Of a DNA stretch of 64,000 bases, positions 31,340 to 39,809 are shown piece after piece. Each line of letters starts with the position of its first letter. Position 1 is the stretch's first letter. The DNA comes from Arcobacter acticola. GTDB taxonomy: Bacteria > Campylobacterota > Campylobacteria > Campylobacterales > Arcobacteraceae. The DNA lies in contig NZ_CP042652.1 of assembly GCF_013177675.1 (NCBI RefSeq), positions 2,914,001 through 2,978,000 on the forward strand, written 5' to 3'. The notes below the pieces were generated by a model. The model worked only from the letters and a program-made list of their open reading frames with translations. It searched no databases and was not told where the DNA came from. A program made the position numbers and the translations under genes.

Positions 31340-31956
31340 TGACACTAAGTAGTGATGAAAAAGAGCTGATTTCAAAAGAAATAGAAAATCTTGAGAAATT
31401 AAGTTCTTGCGAACTTGTTGCAGTTGTAACAAAAAGAAGTGATTCTTACAAACTAGCTGCTGCAATGGTTGCTATTTTTAATCTCTTTTGTATTTCAGTT
31501 TTTTTTATATTTTTTAGTGAAAAAGCTGTTTTTCAAATATTACAAATTCAATTTCTTGTATTTATAGGTTCTTATCTTTTATTAAATAAATTTAAAAAAG
31601 TTTTTCTAAAAATTCTTCCAAAAAGTTATAAGTATCAAATATCTTCTGAAAATGCAAATAGACAATTTTATAATTTACAATTAGACAAAACAAAAACAAA
31701 ACATGCAATTATGTTTTTTGTGAGTTTTGATGAGAAATATGTTGAGATAATTACAGATAATGTTATTTCAAAAGAAATACCAAATAGTCATTGGCAACTA
31801 ATTGTCGATGAATTTATCGATGATGTAAAACAAAATCAGCTATTTGATGGCTATATAAAAGCAATTAAAGCTTGTAATGCAATTTTAATTGAGAAATTTC
31901 CAATAAAAAAAGATGATATAAATGAACTTTCAAATGAAGTGATTGAGTTAAAATGA
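31339..31956 (+). CDS. TPM-domain membrane protein, small
   Basis: 205 residues. SCELVAVVTKRSDSY near the start is TPM-like. Two membrane helices (about 38-75) follow, then a C-terminal domain with IMFFVSFDEKYVEIITDNVI and a helix-rich end. It is the second gene of the LemA operon and overlaps the third by four bases. Function unknown; the family is probably a membrane quality or repair factor. Confidence 0.8.
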   Translation: MTLSSDEKELISKEIENLEKLSSCELVAVVTKRSDSYKLAAAMVAIFNLFCISVFFIFFSEKAVFQILQIQFLVFIGSYLLLNKFKKVFLKILPKSYKYQISSENANRQFYNLQLDKTKTKHAIMFFVSFDEKYVEIITDNVISKEIPNSHWQLIVDEFIDDVKQNQLFDGYIKAIKACNAILIEKFPIKKDDINELSNEVIELK

Positions 31957-32861
31957 AAAAGATATTATTAACTCTATTTTTACTCGTAAGTTTTTTAAAA
32001 GCGGATATTACAGAATACTTTCCAAAACTCGATGGAAGAATTGTTGACCAAGTTAATTTAATATCAAGTCCTGTAAAAAATGATATTAATACTATTTTAG
32101 AAGAACATGAAAAAGAAACATCTAATCAAATAGTAGTAGTTATTTTAGACTCTTTACATGATTATCAAATTGAAGATTATTCTTATCAACTTGGACGTTA
32201 TTGGGAAGTTGGACAAAAAGATAAAAACAATGGTATTTTACTTGTAATTGCCATGAAAGAAAAGAAAATTAGAATTGAAGTTGGATATGGTTTAGAAGGG
32301 GCATTAACAGATAAAATTGCTTATGAAATCATAAACTATACCATCAAACCTAATTTTAAAGCATCACAATATGAACTAGGTATTTTAAAAGCAATTAATG
32401 AAATTATACTTGCAATAAAAGGTGAATATACAGCAAAAATTGTTGATGATGAATTTGATGCAAAGTCCAATGAATTAATATCTTTAGGATATTTTGCAGT
32501 AATATTCTTTTCAATATTTACCCATGGAATCTCACGAAGATTAAGAAGTCAGTTAATATATAAAACTACAAAAGCTTCGTTATTTTCATCATTTTTTGGA
32601 TTTTTCTCGTTTGTTATGGCTCAATCATTTACTAATCAATATTTAATTATCTCTATTATCGTATTTGCCGTTGTGTTTATTTTTAATTTTATAACTAGTA
32701 AAAAAGTAGATTTCGATAAGCTTCCAAAAAACAATAGCAATAATTCGAATAATTCAGGTGGTTTTAGTTCTTCAAGTAGTGGTGGATTTTCAAGTTCAGG
32801 TGGTGGCTTCTCAGGCGGTGGCGGTGGATTTGGTGGTGGAGGAGCAAGTGGAGGATGGTAA
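31953..32861 (+). CDS. TPM-domain protein (YgcG-like)
   Basis: 302 residues with a signal peptide (about 1-17). The TPM phosphatase-like domain spans about 28-150, including NQIVVVILDSLHDYQIEDYS, NNGILLVIAMKEKKIRIEVGYGLEGALTD. Two membrane helices follow. The tail is a low-complexity Ser/Gly stretch ending in GGGGASGGW, as in YgcG homologues. It completes the LemA-TPM-TPM operon. Confidence 0.88.
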   Translation: MKKILLTLFLLVSFLKADITEYFPKLDGRIVDQVNLISSPVKNDINTILEEHEKETSNQIVVVILDSLHDYQIEDYSYQLGRYWEVGQKDKNNGILLVIAMKEKKIRIEVGYGLEGALTDKIAYEIINYTIKPNFKASQYELGILKAINEIILAIKGEYTAKIVDDEFDAKSNELISLGYFAVIFFSIFTHGISRRLRSQLIYKTTKASLFSSFFGFFSFVMAQSFTNQYLIISIIVFAVVFIFNFITSKKVDFDKLPKNNSNNSNNSGGFSSSSSGGFSSSGGGFSGGGGGFGGGGASGGW

Positions 32862-32954
32862 TCTTCTCTTGACTTTTTATAAAACTACCAAATTTTCTTT
32901 CTAAGAAACTTTACTCTAATGATAAATTAACTAAAATCCTTTAAAAGGATTAAT

Positions 32955-33611
32955 ATGAATAATAAAGCAATTATATTTGATTTAGATGGAACACTAATAG
33001 ACTCTTTAGAAGATATTGCTGTTTGTATGAATCAAGTTTTAGAAGAACTAAATTTACCAAGTCATCAAATAGAAGATTATAAATATTTTGTAGGTGGAGG
33101 CATTTCCATCCTAGTTGATAATGCACTTGATAAAAATACAAACGATGAAATAAAAGCAAAAGTTACTGAAAAATTTAAAATAGTTTATGATCAAAAATTA
33201 CATGCAAAAACAAAACCTTATGATGGTATTTATGAACTTTTAGATGAACTTCAAAAATTAGACTTTAAAATAGGAATCTTATCAAACAAACCCCATGAAT
33301 TTACTATTGCATATGCAAATAACCTATTTTCAAAATATGAAATGAAAGAAGTACATGGTCAAAAAGCGCATATTCCTAAAAAACCAAATCCAACAGCTGC
33401 TATTCAAATAGCACAAAGTTTTGATGTTCCTTGCGAAGAGATTTATTTTGTAGGGGATACAATGGTTGATATGCAAACAGCTGTTAATGCAAAAATGATA
33501 GGAATTGGTGTTCTTTGGGGATTTAGAGATGAAGATGAACTAATGGAAAACGGTGCTACTTTTGTAGTAAAACATCCTTTAGATATTTTAGAAATAGTAA
33601 ATAAAAAGTAG
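32955..33611 (+). CDS. gph: HAD phosphatase, phosphoglycolate phosphatase-like
   Basis: 218-residue HAD hydrolase. Motif I IFDLDGTLIDS is at 7-17, motif II is ILSNKPH near 105-111, and motifs III/IV are in PKKPNPTAA and VGDTMVDMQTA. The helical cap between motif I and II matches Gph/PpaX-type enzymes that remove 2-phosphoglycolate. The exact substrate is inferred. AAAAGG precedes the ATG. Confidence 0.85.
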   Translation: MNNKAIIFDLDGTLIDSLEDIAVCMNQVLEELNLPSHQIEDYKYFVGGGISILVDNALDKNTNDEIKAKVTEKFKIVYDQKLHAKTKPYDGIYELLDELQKLDFKIGILSNKPHEFTIAYANNLFSKYEMKEVHGQKAHIPKKPNPTAAIQIAQSFDVPCEEIYFVGDTMVDMQTAVNAKMIGIGVLWGFRDEDELMENGATFVVKHPLDILEIVNKK

Positions 33612-33626
33612 AATTTTCTACTTTTT
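33603..33626. terminator. Terminator after gph
   Basis: AAAAAGTAGAA pairs with TTCTACTTTTT, followed by ATTATACTTTTT. It overlaps the gph stop codon and also lies at the 3' end of the convergent DUF4405 gene. Confidence 0.78.
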
Positions 33627-33636
33627 ATTATACTTT

Positions 33637-34452
33637 TTAATCTGCTTTTTTAAAGCCTAGTTTTTCAAGTATATCTGATGGACTTAAATCTTTACTTTCT
33701 GCAATATCTTTAAACTTATCATCCTCTTTTGCATCTAAACCTAAACTTTTTAATTTTGAAATAAACTCATCACTGCTTATTTCTAAAGTCATAGCAACTT
33801 CTTTTATAGATTTTTTTCCAAGACCTGAAAGGGGAACTGTTTTTTGTTCACCTTTTTCAAAGTTTTTTCTCAATATATCATAAATGAATTTTGGACTTAT
33901 GCTATTTGTTTTAGCTATTTGAGATAAGCTTTGTTCATCTTCAAATGCAATATTATTTGATGTTAATATATTTTTTGATCTTTCTAAATCATAGTTTAGT
34001 TTTTTTGTAAAACTTTTTAAAGAGGATAATTCAGCGTGTGAATAAGGTGAAGTTCCATACTCTTTTTCCCATGAATTTTTTATATCATCTCCAAAGTTTA
34101 GAAAATTTGAAAAAGGACTAACTTGATAAATAGTTCCAAATAAAAATATCAAAAACAAAATACTTGCAATTATCATATCTTTAGTAAATAAAATAAATTG
34201 TCTAGCTTCATTTTTCATATAGCTAATCAAAGGCTTCCAATTATAATAAACATGTAAAATAGTTGCTATTATAAACAAAACCATAAAACTTGAATGGATT
34301 TGACCATACAACTCTTTAGAAATACCAAATAGCTCCCAATTTGCCCAATTGGCAACTCGACCAGGAGGTGTGATAAATAGTATTATCCCTGTAAATGTCA
34401 TAGTAAACATAGCTAAAAGCATAGTTAGTGAAGTGATTTTTTTAAGATTCAT
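33637..34452 (-). CDS. DUF4405 membrane protein
   Basis: 271 residues. The N-terminal half has about four membrane helices. FTGIILFITPPGRVANWANWELFGISKELYGQIHS and HVYYNWKPL carry the conserved histidines, suggesting a b-type haem or quinone site as in DUF4405 proteins. The soluble C-terminus has repeated short helical motifs ending LGL..KEDDKFKDIA and DILEKLGF. I start at the ATG with GGAG seven bases upstream; an in-frame start ten codons earlier is less likely. Confidence 0.78.
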   Translation of the reverse strand: MNLKKITSLTMLLAMFTMTFTGIILFITPPGRVANWANWELFGISKELYGQIHSSFMVLFIIATILHVYYNWKPLISYMKNEARQFILFTKDMIIASILFLIFLFGTIYQVSPFSNFLNFGDDIKNSWEKEYGTSPYSHAELSSLKSFTKKLNYDLERSKNILTSNNIAFEDEQSLSQIAKTNSISPKFIYDILRKNFEKGEQKTVPLSGLGKKSIKEVAMTLEISSDEFISKLKSLGLDAKEDDKFKDIAESKDLSPSDILEKLGFKKAD

Positions 34453-34557
34453 AGCAACTCCTTCTTTTTTATATTTTAGCACCTTTTTTGTAACTATGTA
34501 TTAACAATATTTAATAAAATAGTATAATAGTATTCTATACCAATTATAGGATTCCAA

Positions 34558-34803
34558 ATGGCAAATAAATATCAAACTGTAAGTTGTCATTTTTATGATG
34601 AACTTGAAGCTTTAGCTGTAAAAAAAGTACTTTCGAATATTACATATTTAGAAAATGAAAATGAAATAAATGTAGAAGATTTAATTGTGGATTTTAAAAC
34701 AAAAAATAAAGAAGAGTTTTTAATACTAAAAAATGGAACTCAAATAAGATTAGATAAAATAGTAAGAATAAATGGAATAAATACACCAAATCTTCAATGC
34801 TAA
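34558..34803 (+). CDS. Rof-like Rho-binding antiterminator
   Basis: 81 residues. The pattern YQTVSCHFYDELE, then EFLILKNGTQIRLDKIVRI, follows E. coli Rof/YaeO ('Y.pI.C..yD.LE...', 'R.LRLDkI'). Rof binds Rho and inhibits termination. The identification rests on this short pattern match. The IS4-family element starts about 50 bp downstream. Confidence 0.65.
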   Translation: MANKYQTVSCHFYDELEALAVKKVLSNITYLENENEINVEDLIVDFKTKNKEEFLILKNGTQIRLDKIVRINGINTPNLQC

Positions 34804-34844
34804 GTTTTAATTTTATTAAAGCTTGTAAATAAGATATTAAGTAT

Positions 34845-36340
34845 AAAAGTAACTCAACTTTCGCACATAAAACCAAGTTGCTTTTTGGTATGAATGCGTA
34901 AAACATTGATAATAAGCTCTAAATCTTTATTTCTCTTGACAATTTCTGTAGTTTGGAGCAAGTTTTCTAATATTTTTAGGAATAGTTCCATTGAAATAGC
35001 AAGGGTTTCAAGCTGACACTCTAAGTCTTTGAATAAGTTTCCTAAAGTTTGTGGTTCATTATTGATACGATTGATATAGCTTGTTAAATTGTATGCAAGG
35101 AATGATAGAGTGATTCTAGCTATTAGGGCTTCATAAATGCGGTTTTCCTCTTTACCGAATTGAAAGTATTCCCTTAGGTCTTTATATCCTTGCTCAATAT
35201 TCCACCGTTTTTTGTATGTATTTATAATCTCTAAATCTGATAAATGTATATTGGTTGAAAATATTGGTATTAGATTTTCTTTGGTTCTTATAAATACAAT
35301 CTTTACTCTTCCAAGTGTTTTATGTGTAGTGATAGTTGAAACATAGGAGTATTTGATGGAATTATAGTTACCAAGTTTTGAAGTTTTATTTTGTTTTTCA
35401 TGATTATATAGAGCTTCAAGTGTTTTATATTTCCCACTAAACTGCCAGATTCTATTGCTTTTTGCAACCCTTGCAATCGTATCCAAACCATTATCTCTAA
35501 CCTCTTTGATAAAATTTGGTTTTGCATACCAGCTATCGACAAGTAGATAGTCTGCATATATTCCTGAACTTAAAGCTCGTTTTAGCATATTTATTGCTTG
35601 GATATTTTTACCGTTTCTCCCTTCAATTCTTCGTTTATAGGCATTGCTTCTATGGTGATATTTATTATCAATAGAATCTATAATTTGATTTTTATTATAG
35701 TTCATGGAAAAATCTAGCATCATATCGGTATGAGTATCACTATAGTTTAGTGATACAATATTTAAACCCTTAACTACTCTTTTATCTTTATTGCTCCATA
35801 AATTCTTACAACTGCCTTCTATATATTTTCCACGCTTAATTTCAACTGTGTCATCAATGATAAATACTTTTGTATCAGTTGGCTTTTGCAATGATGAAAG
35901 TTTATTGATTAAGTTCACGGATGTGAGCAACAATAATTTTCTCCAGTTGTATTTACTATTTTTTAGTAATCTATAATAAACATCTTTCTTAAAACTGTCA
36001 TTACTATATTTCATAAAGGATGAGATCTTTTTATTAATAAGGAACATATATAAAAATTGTAAGATCACCATATACGGCGGCACACCTACATCACGCTTGA
36101 TAAAATTACTTTGTTTTAAAATACTGCTAAAATTTATATCTCTTAAAACTAAAACTATAGGATTCTTTAACACACTCTTCATAGCAGTTTCGATAAAATT
36201 GTCAATACCCATAAAAAGCCCTTATATATTAATGTTTGTGGTGAACAATTATAGCTAAAAGTGTCTATTTATGGGGTTTAATGAAGCTTTTGAATATAGT
36301 GAATTTATGATTTTCTATGTGCGAAAGTTGAGTAAAAGTA
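34845..36340. mobile_element. IS4-family insertion sequence with 7-bp target duplication
   Basis: The element proper is 34852-36333 (1,482 bp). Its ends are an 18-bp perfect inverted repeat, ACTCAACTTTCGCACATA on the left and its complement on the right. AAAAGTA lies directly outside both ends and is the target-site duplication. It carries one transposase gene on the minus strand. Intact repeats and duplication suggest a recent insertion. It sits just upstream of the ribosome binding site of the following metallopeptidase gene. Confidence 0.93.
34854..36212 (-). CDS. IS4-family transposase
   Basis: 452-residue DDE transposase. The first Asp is in FIIDDTVEIKRG (about 119-121), the second in YLLVDSWYA (about 226), and the Glu in YKKRWNIEQGY (about 339). 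The last fits the IS4 Y-2-R-3-E signature. The frame is intact and spans nearly the whole element. Confidence 0.95.
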   Translation of the reverse strand: MGIDNFIETAMKSVLKNPIVLVLRDINFSSILKQSNFIKRDVGVPPYMVILQFLYMFLINKKISSFMKYSNDSFKKDVYYRLLKNSKYNWRKLLLLTSVNLINKLSSLQKPTDTKVFIIDDTVEIKRGKYIEGSCKNLWSNKDKRVVKGLNIVSLNYSDTHTDMMLDFSMNYNKNQIIDSIDNKYHHRSNAYKRRIEGRNGKNIQAINMLKRALSSGIYADYLLVDSWYAKPNFIKEVRDNGLDTIARVAKSNRIWQFSGKYKTLEALYNHEKQNKTSKLGNYNSIKYSYVSTITTHKTLGRVKIVFIRTKENLIPIFSTNIHLSDLEIINTYKKRWNIEQGYKDLREYFQFGKEENRIYEALIARITLSFLAYNLTSYINRINNEPQTLGNLFKDLECQLETLAISMELFLKILENLLQTTEIVKRNKDLELIINVLRIHTKKQLGFMCES

Positions 36341-36349
36341 AGGATATAA

Positions 36350-37528
36350 ATGAAAACTTTTAAATGTGACTGTGAAAATAATCAAATACTGTTTTTTGAA
36401 AGTAGCTCTTGTGTTGCTTGTGAAAGAGTAGTTGGAGTTGATGATAATTTTAATAAAGTAGAAACATATAACTTAGATGAAAAGAGCGGTTACTATTTTA
36501 AAGCAAATCAACCAGACATTCATTATAAAAAATGCGATAATAATGCTAACTATCACATTTGTAATGGTATGGTTAATATGAATAATTTTGAACCCGTACC
36601 AAATAAAGATGAAGTCTTATGTTTTGCTTGTCGTTTTAATGAAACTATTCCTGATTTATCAATTGTTGAGCATATTCCTTTATGGAAAAAAATGGAAGTA
36701 GCAAAACGTCGAGCTATTTATACACTTAAAGCATTATCTCTTCCATTAGATAATATTCAACAAAATCCAAAAAGTGGTTTGAGTTTTGATTTCACAACAG
36801 ACCGTGATGTAAGTGACCATTTCTTGACTAAATTAGATGATCAAGAAACAGTATTTACAGGTCATGATAATGGACATATTACTATTAACCTAGCTGAAGC
36901 AGATGAAGTTGCTCGTTCTAATACAAAACATGCCATGGGTGAGCAGTACCGTACATTACTTGGTCATTTCAGACATGAACTTGGTCATTACTATTTTGAA
37001 AAACTAATTGCCAAATCAAAAAAGAAACATGAACTATGTAAAAAATATTTTGGTGATGATGAGTTAGATTATCAAGAAGCTCTTAAAAAACATTATGAAA
37101 ATGGTGCTCCAGAAAACTGGAGTGATCACTTTATAAGTGAGTATGCTACTATGCACCCATATGAAGATTGGGCCGAAACTTGGGCACATTATATGCATAT
37201 TATGGATACTTTAGAAACAGCAAAAAACTTCAATATTACGGGTTCTATTGGAGATAATTTATATAGTGGGAATGTTGGTGATTTAAAATTACCTCAAAGT
37301 TCTTACTTCTTTTCATCTCAAACATCAATAACAAGTATCTTAGATACATGGATGGACTTTTCTGTTATTCTTAACTCTTTAAATCGTAGTATGGGAATGA
37401 ATGATGCCTATCCCTTTGTATTAACACAATCAGTACGAACAAAACTTTCTTTTATTCATCATGCGATTCATGATAAACTAGATCGTATGCCAGAATTAAC
37501 AGATGAAAAAAAAGAGACATTAAACTAA
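36350..37528 (+). CDS. Putative zinc-binding metallopeptidase (Peptidase_Mx type)
   Basis: 392 residues. The N-terminus holds Cys-rich zinc-ribbon-like segments (CDCENNQILFFESSSCVACE, then YHICNGMV and LCFACRFN). The catalytic motif HFRHELGHYYFEKL is an HExxH-like zincin site (HELGH), with the downstream ligands in PYEDWAETWAHYM. The family is often annotated as putative zinc-binding metallo-peptidase of unknown substrate. Its TAAGGA ribosome site lies at the edge of the IS4 target duplication, so its native promoter has been cut off. Confidence 0.82.
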   Translation: MKTFKCDCENNQILFFESSSCVACERVVGVDDNFNKVETYNLDEKSGYYFKANQPDIHYKKCDNNANYHICNGMVNMNNFEPVPNKDEVLCFACRFNETIPDLSIVEHIPLWKKMEVAKRRAIYTLKALSLPLDNIQQNPKSGLSFDFTTDRDVSDHFLTKLDDQETVFTGHDNGHITINLAEADEVARSNTKHAMGEQYRTLLGHFRHELGHYYFEKLIAKSKKKHELCKKYFGDDELDYQEALKKHYENGAPENWSDHFISEYATMHPYEDWAETWAHYMHIMDTLETAKNFNITGSIGDNLYSGNVGDLKLPQSSYFFSSQTSITSILDTWMDFSVILNSLNRSMGMNDAYPFVLTQSVRTKLSFIHHAIHDKLDRMPELTDEKKETLN

Positions 37529-37569
37529 AAGTATCTTTATTTTAAATTCTAAAAAGTAAAAATAGTAAA

Positions 37570-37586
37570 TCGCCCTTTAGGGCGGT
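37570..37586 (+). terminator. Weak terminator after the metallopeptidase gene
   Basis: CGCCC and GGGCG pair around TTTA, followed by GTTAAATACTTTT. The stem is short but GC-rich in an AT-rich setting. Confidence 0.45.
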
Positions 37587-37612
37587 TAAATACTTTTAAT
37601 CTTTTCAAAAGG

Positions 37613-37639
37613 TTGTATATGCAACTATTGTATATACAA
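37613..37639. promoter_or_regulatory. Tandem MarR-type operator
   Basis: Two copies of a 12-bp palindrome, TTGTATATGCAA (37613-37624) and the perfect TTGTATATACAA (37628-37639), 15 bp apart, just upstream of the marR-type gene. They suggest autoregulation. Confidence 0.7.
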
Positions 37640-37652
37640 TTAAAGGATTAAA

Positions 37653-38075
37653 ATGTCTTATGACTTAGAAAGCTCTATTGGTTTTAAAATAAACCAAACA
37701 GCAAATAAAATAAACAATAAATTCAATACCCTACTTCAAAAATATGATATTGCACCTGAACAAAGAGCAGCACTTGAAATCATAAAATATGAAAAAGAGG
37801 TAAATCAAACAAAAATAGCAAATATTCTTGCAAAGGATAAAACCACAATAAGCAGAACATTAGCAAGCTTAGAAAAAAAAGGTTTTATTCTAAAAAAACA
37901 AATTAATAAAAGAACAAATCTAATAGAACTAACGCCCCAAGGGGAAAAAATTTTAGAAGAAAGTGTTCTTATAGTAAAAGAGTTTAGAAAAAAAGTATCT
38001 TCAAATCTTGATGAAAATGAAATAAAAAAAATTGTTGAACTTCTTGAAAAAGTAGCTTTTAATATGGAAAACTAA
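37653..38075 (+). CDS. MarR-family transcriptional regulator
   Basis: 140 residues with a winged helix domain. Recognition-helix region is AKDKTTISRTLASLEKKGFI and the wing is RTNLIELTPQGEK. It lies 2 nt before a Bcr/CflA-type efflux gene, which it probably controls. Upstream are two matching palindromes. The ligand is unknown. Confidence 0.88.
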   Translation: MSYDLESSIGFKINQTANKINNKFNTLLQKYDIAPEQRAALEIIKYEKEVNQTKIANILAKDKTTISRTLASLEKKGFILKKQINKRTNLIELTPQGEKILEESVLIVKEFRKKVSSNLDENEIKKIVELLEKVAFNMEN

Positions 38076-38077
38076 TT

Positions 38078-39232
38078 ATGAAGAAATCAATAAATCACAT
38101 ATATTTAATCATTTTATTATCGGTATTATCTTCAGTTGCACCAATGGGAGTTGATACATATTTACCCTCAATTCCAGATATTGCAAAATCATTTAATGTA
38201 AGTATTCACAAAATCGAACTTTCATTATCAATATTTCTAATTGGTTTTTCAATTGGTCAAGTATTTGGAGGCCCTATTTCCGATAGATATGGAAGAAAAA
38301 TGAGTTCTATCTTTGGACTTTTAGGTTATGCCTTATTTAGTTTTATTATCATCTTTAGCTCAACTATTTATGAATTATGGGTTTATAGATTCTTTGAAGC
38401 ATTCTTTGGAGGAATTGTTGTAGTAAATGCAGCCGCTGCTGTGAGAGATAGATTTCATGGGGCTGAAGCTGCAAAAGTATTTTCACTTATTGGAATGGTA
38501 AGAAGTTTAGCTCCTTTATTAGCTCCTGCTATTGGAGCATTTATTATTCACTTTTTTAACTGGGAAGCTGTATTTATATTTTTAACAATTTATGCTTTAA
38601 TTGTGGCTTTTTTTGTTTATAAAGATTTAGAAGAGAGTTATACATATACAAAACAAAATGTATTTGAATCATTTAAATTAGTACTAAGCCATAAAAATGC
38701 CTTAAAAGCAATGTTGACTTTAGGTTTTAGTTTTGGTGGTTTTTTTATAATTATTGCAAAGACATCTTTTATTTATATAGAATATTTTAAAATTCAAACT
38801 GATTATTTTCCATTCTTTTTTGGAATAAATTTTATAGTTTTAATGCTAATGATTAAAGTAAATGTGAATCTACTCAAAAGTATAAATCCTATTAATCTTG
38901 TAAAAATTGCTCTTTTAATTCAGGTAATTTCAGGAGTTTTATTTGTCTTAAATTATGAGAATATTAGTTTGATTTTAATTATGATTTTAATAGCATCATA
39001 TATGAGTATGATGGCTTTTATATTTGGAAATTGTATGGCTTTGACTTTGGAGCATTTCCCAAAAAATGCAGGAGTTGCTTCAGGAGTTGTAGGAGTTTTA
39101 CAGTTTGGATTAGGGGCGATTATTTCTTCAATTGCACTATCATTTCACAGTGAGACTTTTTTACCAATAGCTTTTAGTATTTCAATCATTTCATTTCTTG
39201 CATTTTTAATAATGCGAACATATAAGATATAA
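38078..39232 (+). CDS. Bcr/CflA-type MFS drug efflux transporter
   Basis: 384 residues and twelve helices. VDTYLPSIPDIAKSF near helix 1 and GQVFGGPISDRYGRKMSS in the 2-3 loop are typical of Bcr/CflA (DHA1) exporters. It is in an operon with the upstream MarR regulator. A specific drug cannot be inferred. Confidence 0.9.
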   Translation: MKKSINHIYLIILLSVLSSVAPMGVDTYLPSIPDIAKSFNVSIHKIELSLSIFLIGFSIGQVFGGPISDRYGRKMSSIFGLLGYALFSFIIIFSSTIYELWVYRFFEAFFGGIVVVNAAAAVRDRFHGAEAAKVFSLIGMVRSLAPLLAPAIGAFIIHFFNWEAVFIFLTIYALIVAFFVYKDLEESYTYTKQNVFESFKLVLSHKNALKAMLTLGFSFGGFFIIIAKTSFIYIEYFKIQTDYFPFFFGINFIVLMLMIKVNVNLLKSINPINLVKIALLIQVISGVLFVLNYENISLILIMILIASYMSMMAFIFGNCMALTLEHFPKNAGVASGVVGVLQFGLGAIISSIALSFHSETFLPIAFSISIISFLAFLIMRTYKI

Positions 39233-39253
39233 AAGAGTAACTCTTTTATATCT
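39225..39253. terminator. Bidirectional terminator
   Basis: AGATATAAAAGAG and CTCTTTTATATCT form a 13-bp stem with a TAA loop at the end of the MFS gene, 3' to the convergent small gene as well. Confidence 0.75.
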
Positions 39254-39629
39254 CTAATTCAAAAAAAGATTCTTCAATTTTTTCATATTTTGCGATAGAA
39301 CATGAAATTTTTATTGCATTTTCATAATCTTTAAATTCATCAACAAAAAGTTTTTGTAATTTTTCTAACTCAACACATCTAAAAATAAAATATCCTAAAA
39401 CCTCCGTTCCTCTTGAACCTGTTTTTTCTATTCCAAAGCTATCAAATTTCCAATCTATTCCTTTTGAGAAAAAGAATACTTCTGAAAGTCTTTTTTCTAA
39501 CTCATCTCTTACTTTATTATCATACGCTTTTAAATGAACATAAAATGCAACATTTATATTAAACTGTGATTGAACTAACTTTTCTTGTTCCTCATTGCTT
39601 GGGTTTTCTATAATATTTGAACTACTCAT
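39246..39629 (-). CDS. Unknown conserved-looking protein
   Basis: 127 residues, soluble, mixed alpha/beta prediction, no signal peptide or membrane helix. FNINVAFYVHLKAYDNKVRDELEKRL and EVLGYFIFRCVELEKLQ are the most structured parts. I do not recognise the family. It is monocistronic and convergent with the efflux gene. Confidence 0.55.
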   Translation of the reverse strand: MSSSNIIENPSNEEQEKLVQSQFNINVAFYVHLKAYDNKVRDELEKRLSEVFFFSKGIDWKFDSFGIEKTGSRGTEVLGYFIFRCVELEKLQKLFVDEFKDYENAIKISCSIAKYEKIEESFFELEI

Positions 39630-39809
39630 ATTAAAATGCTTCCTAGTTTTTTTGTGTATTATAGTAAGATTATTTGAAATTCTACTAAAGGATTAGCGAA
39701 TAAATATAAAATACTTTAAAAAAAGTTGCAAATCTAAAGGTTCTTAAATGATTTTATAATTCATTTTTTTGTGTCCTATTTGCTATTAGCAAATCAGTTT
39801 TTAACTAAA
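39630..39809. other. Intergenic with ATTTGCT/AGCAAAT hairpin
   Basis: A 7-bp stem ATTTGCT-ATT-AGCAAAT at 39779-39795 lies just beyond the cyclase gene and may end its transcript. Nothing else is seen here. Confidence 0.4.
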
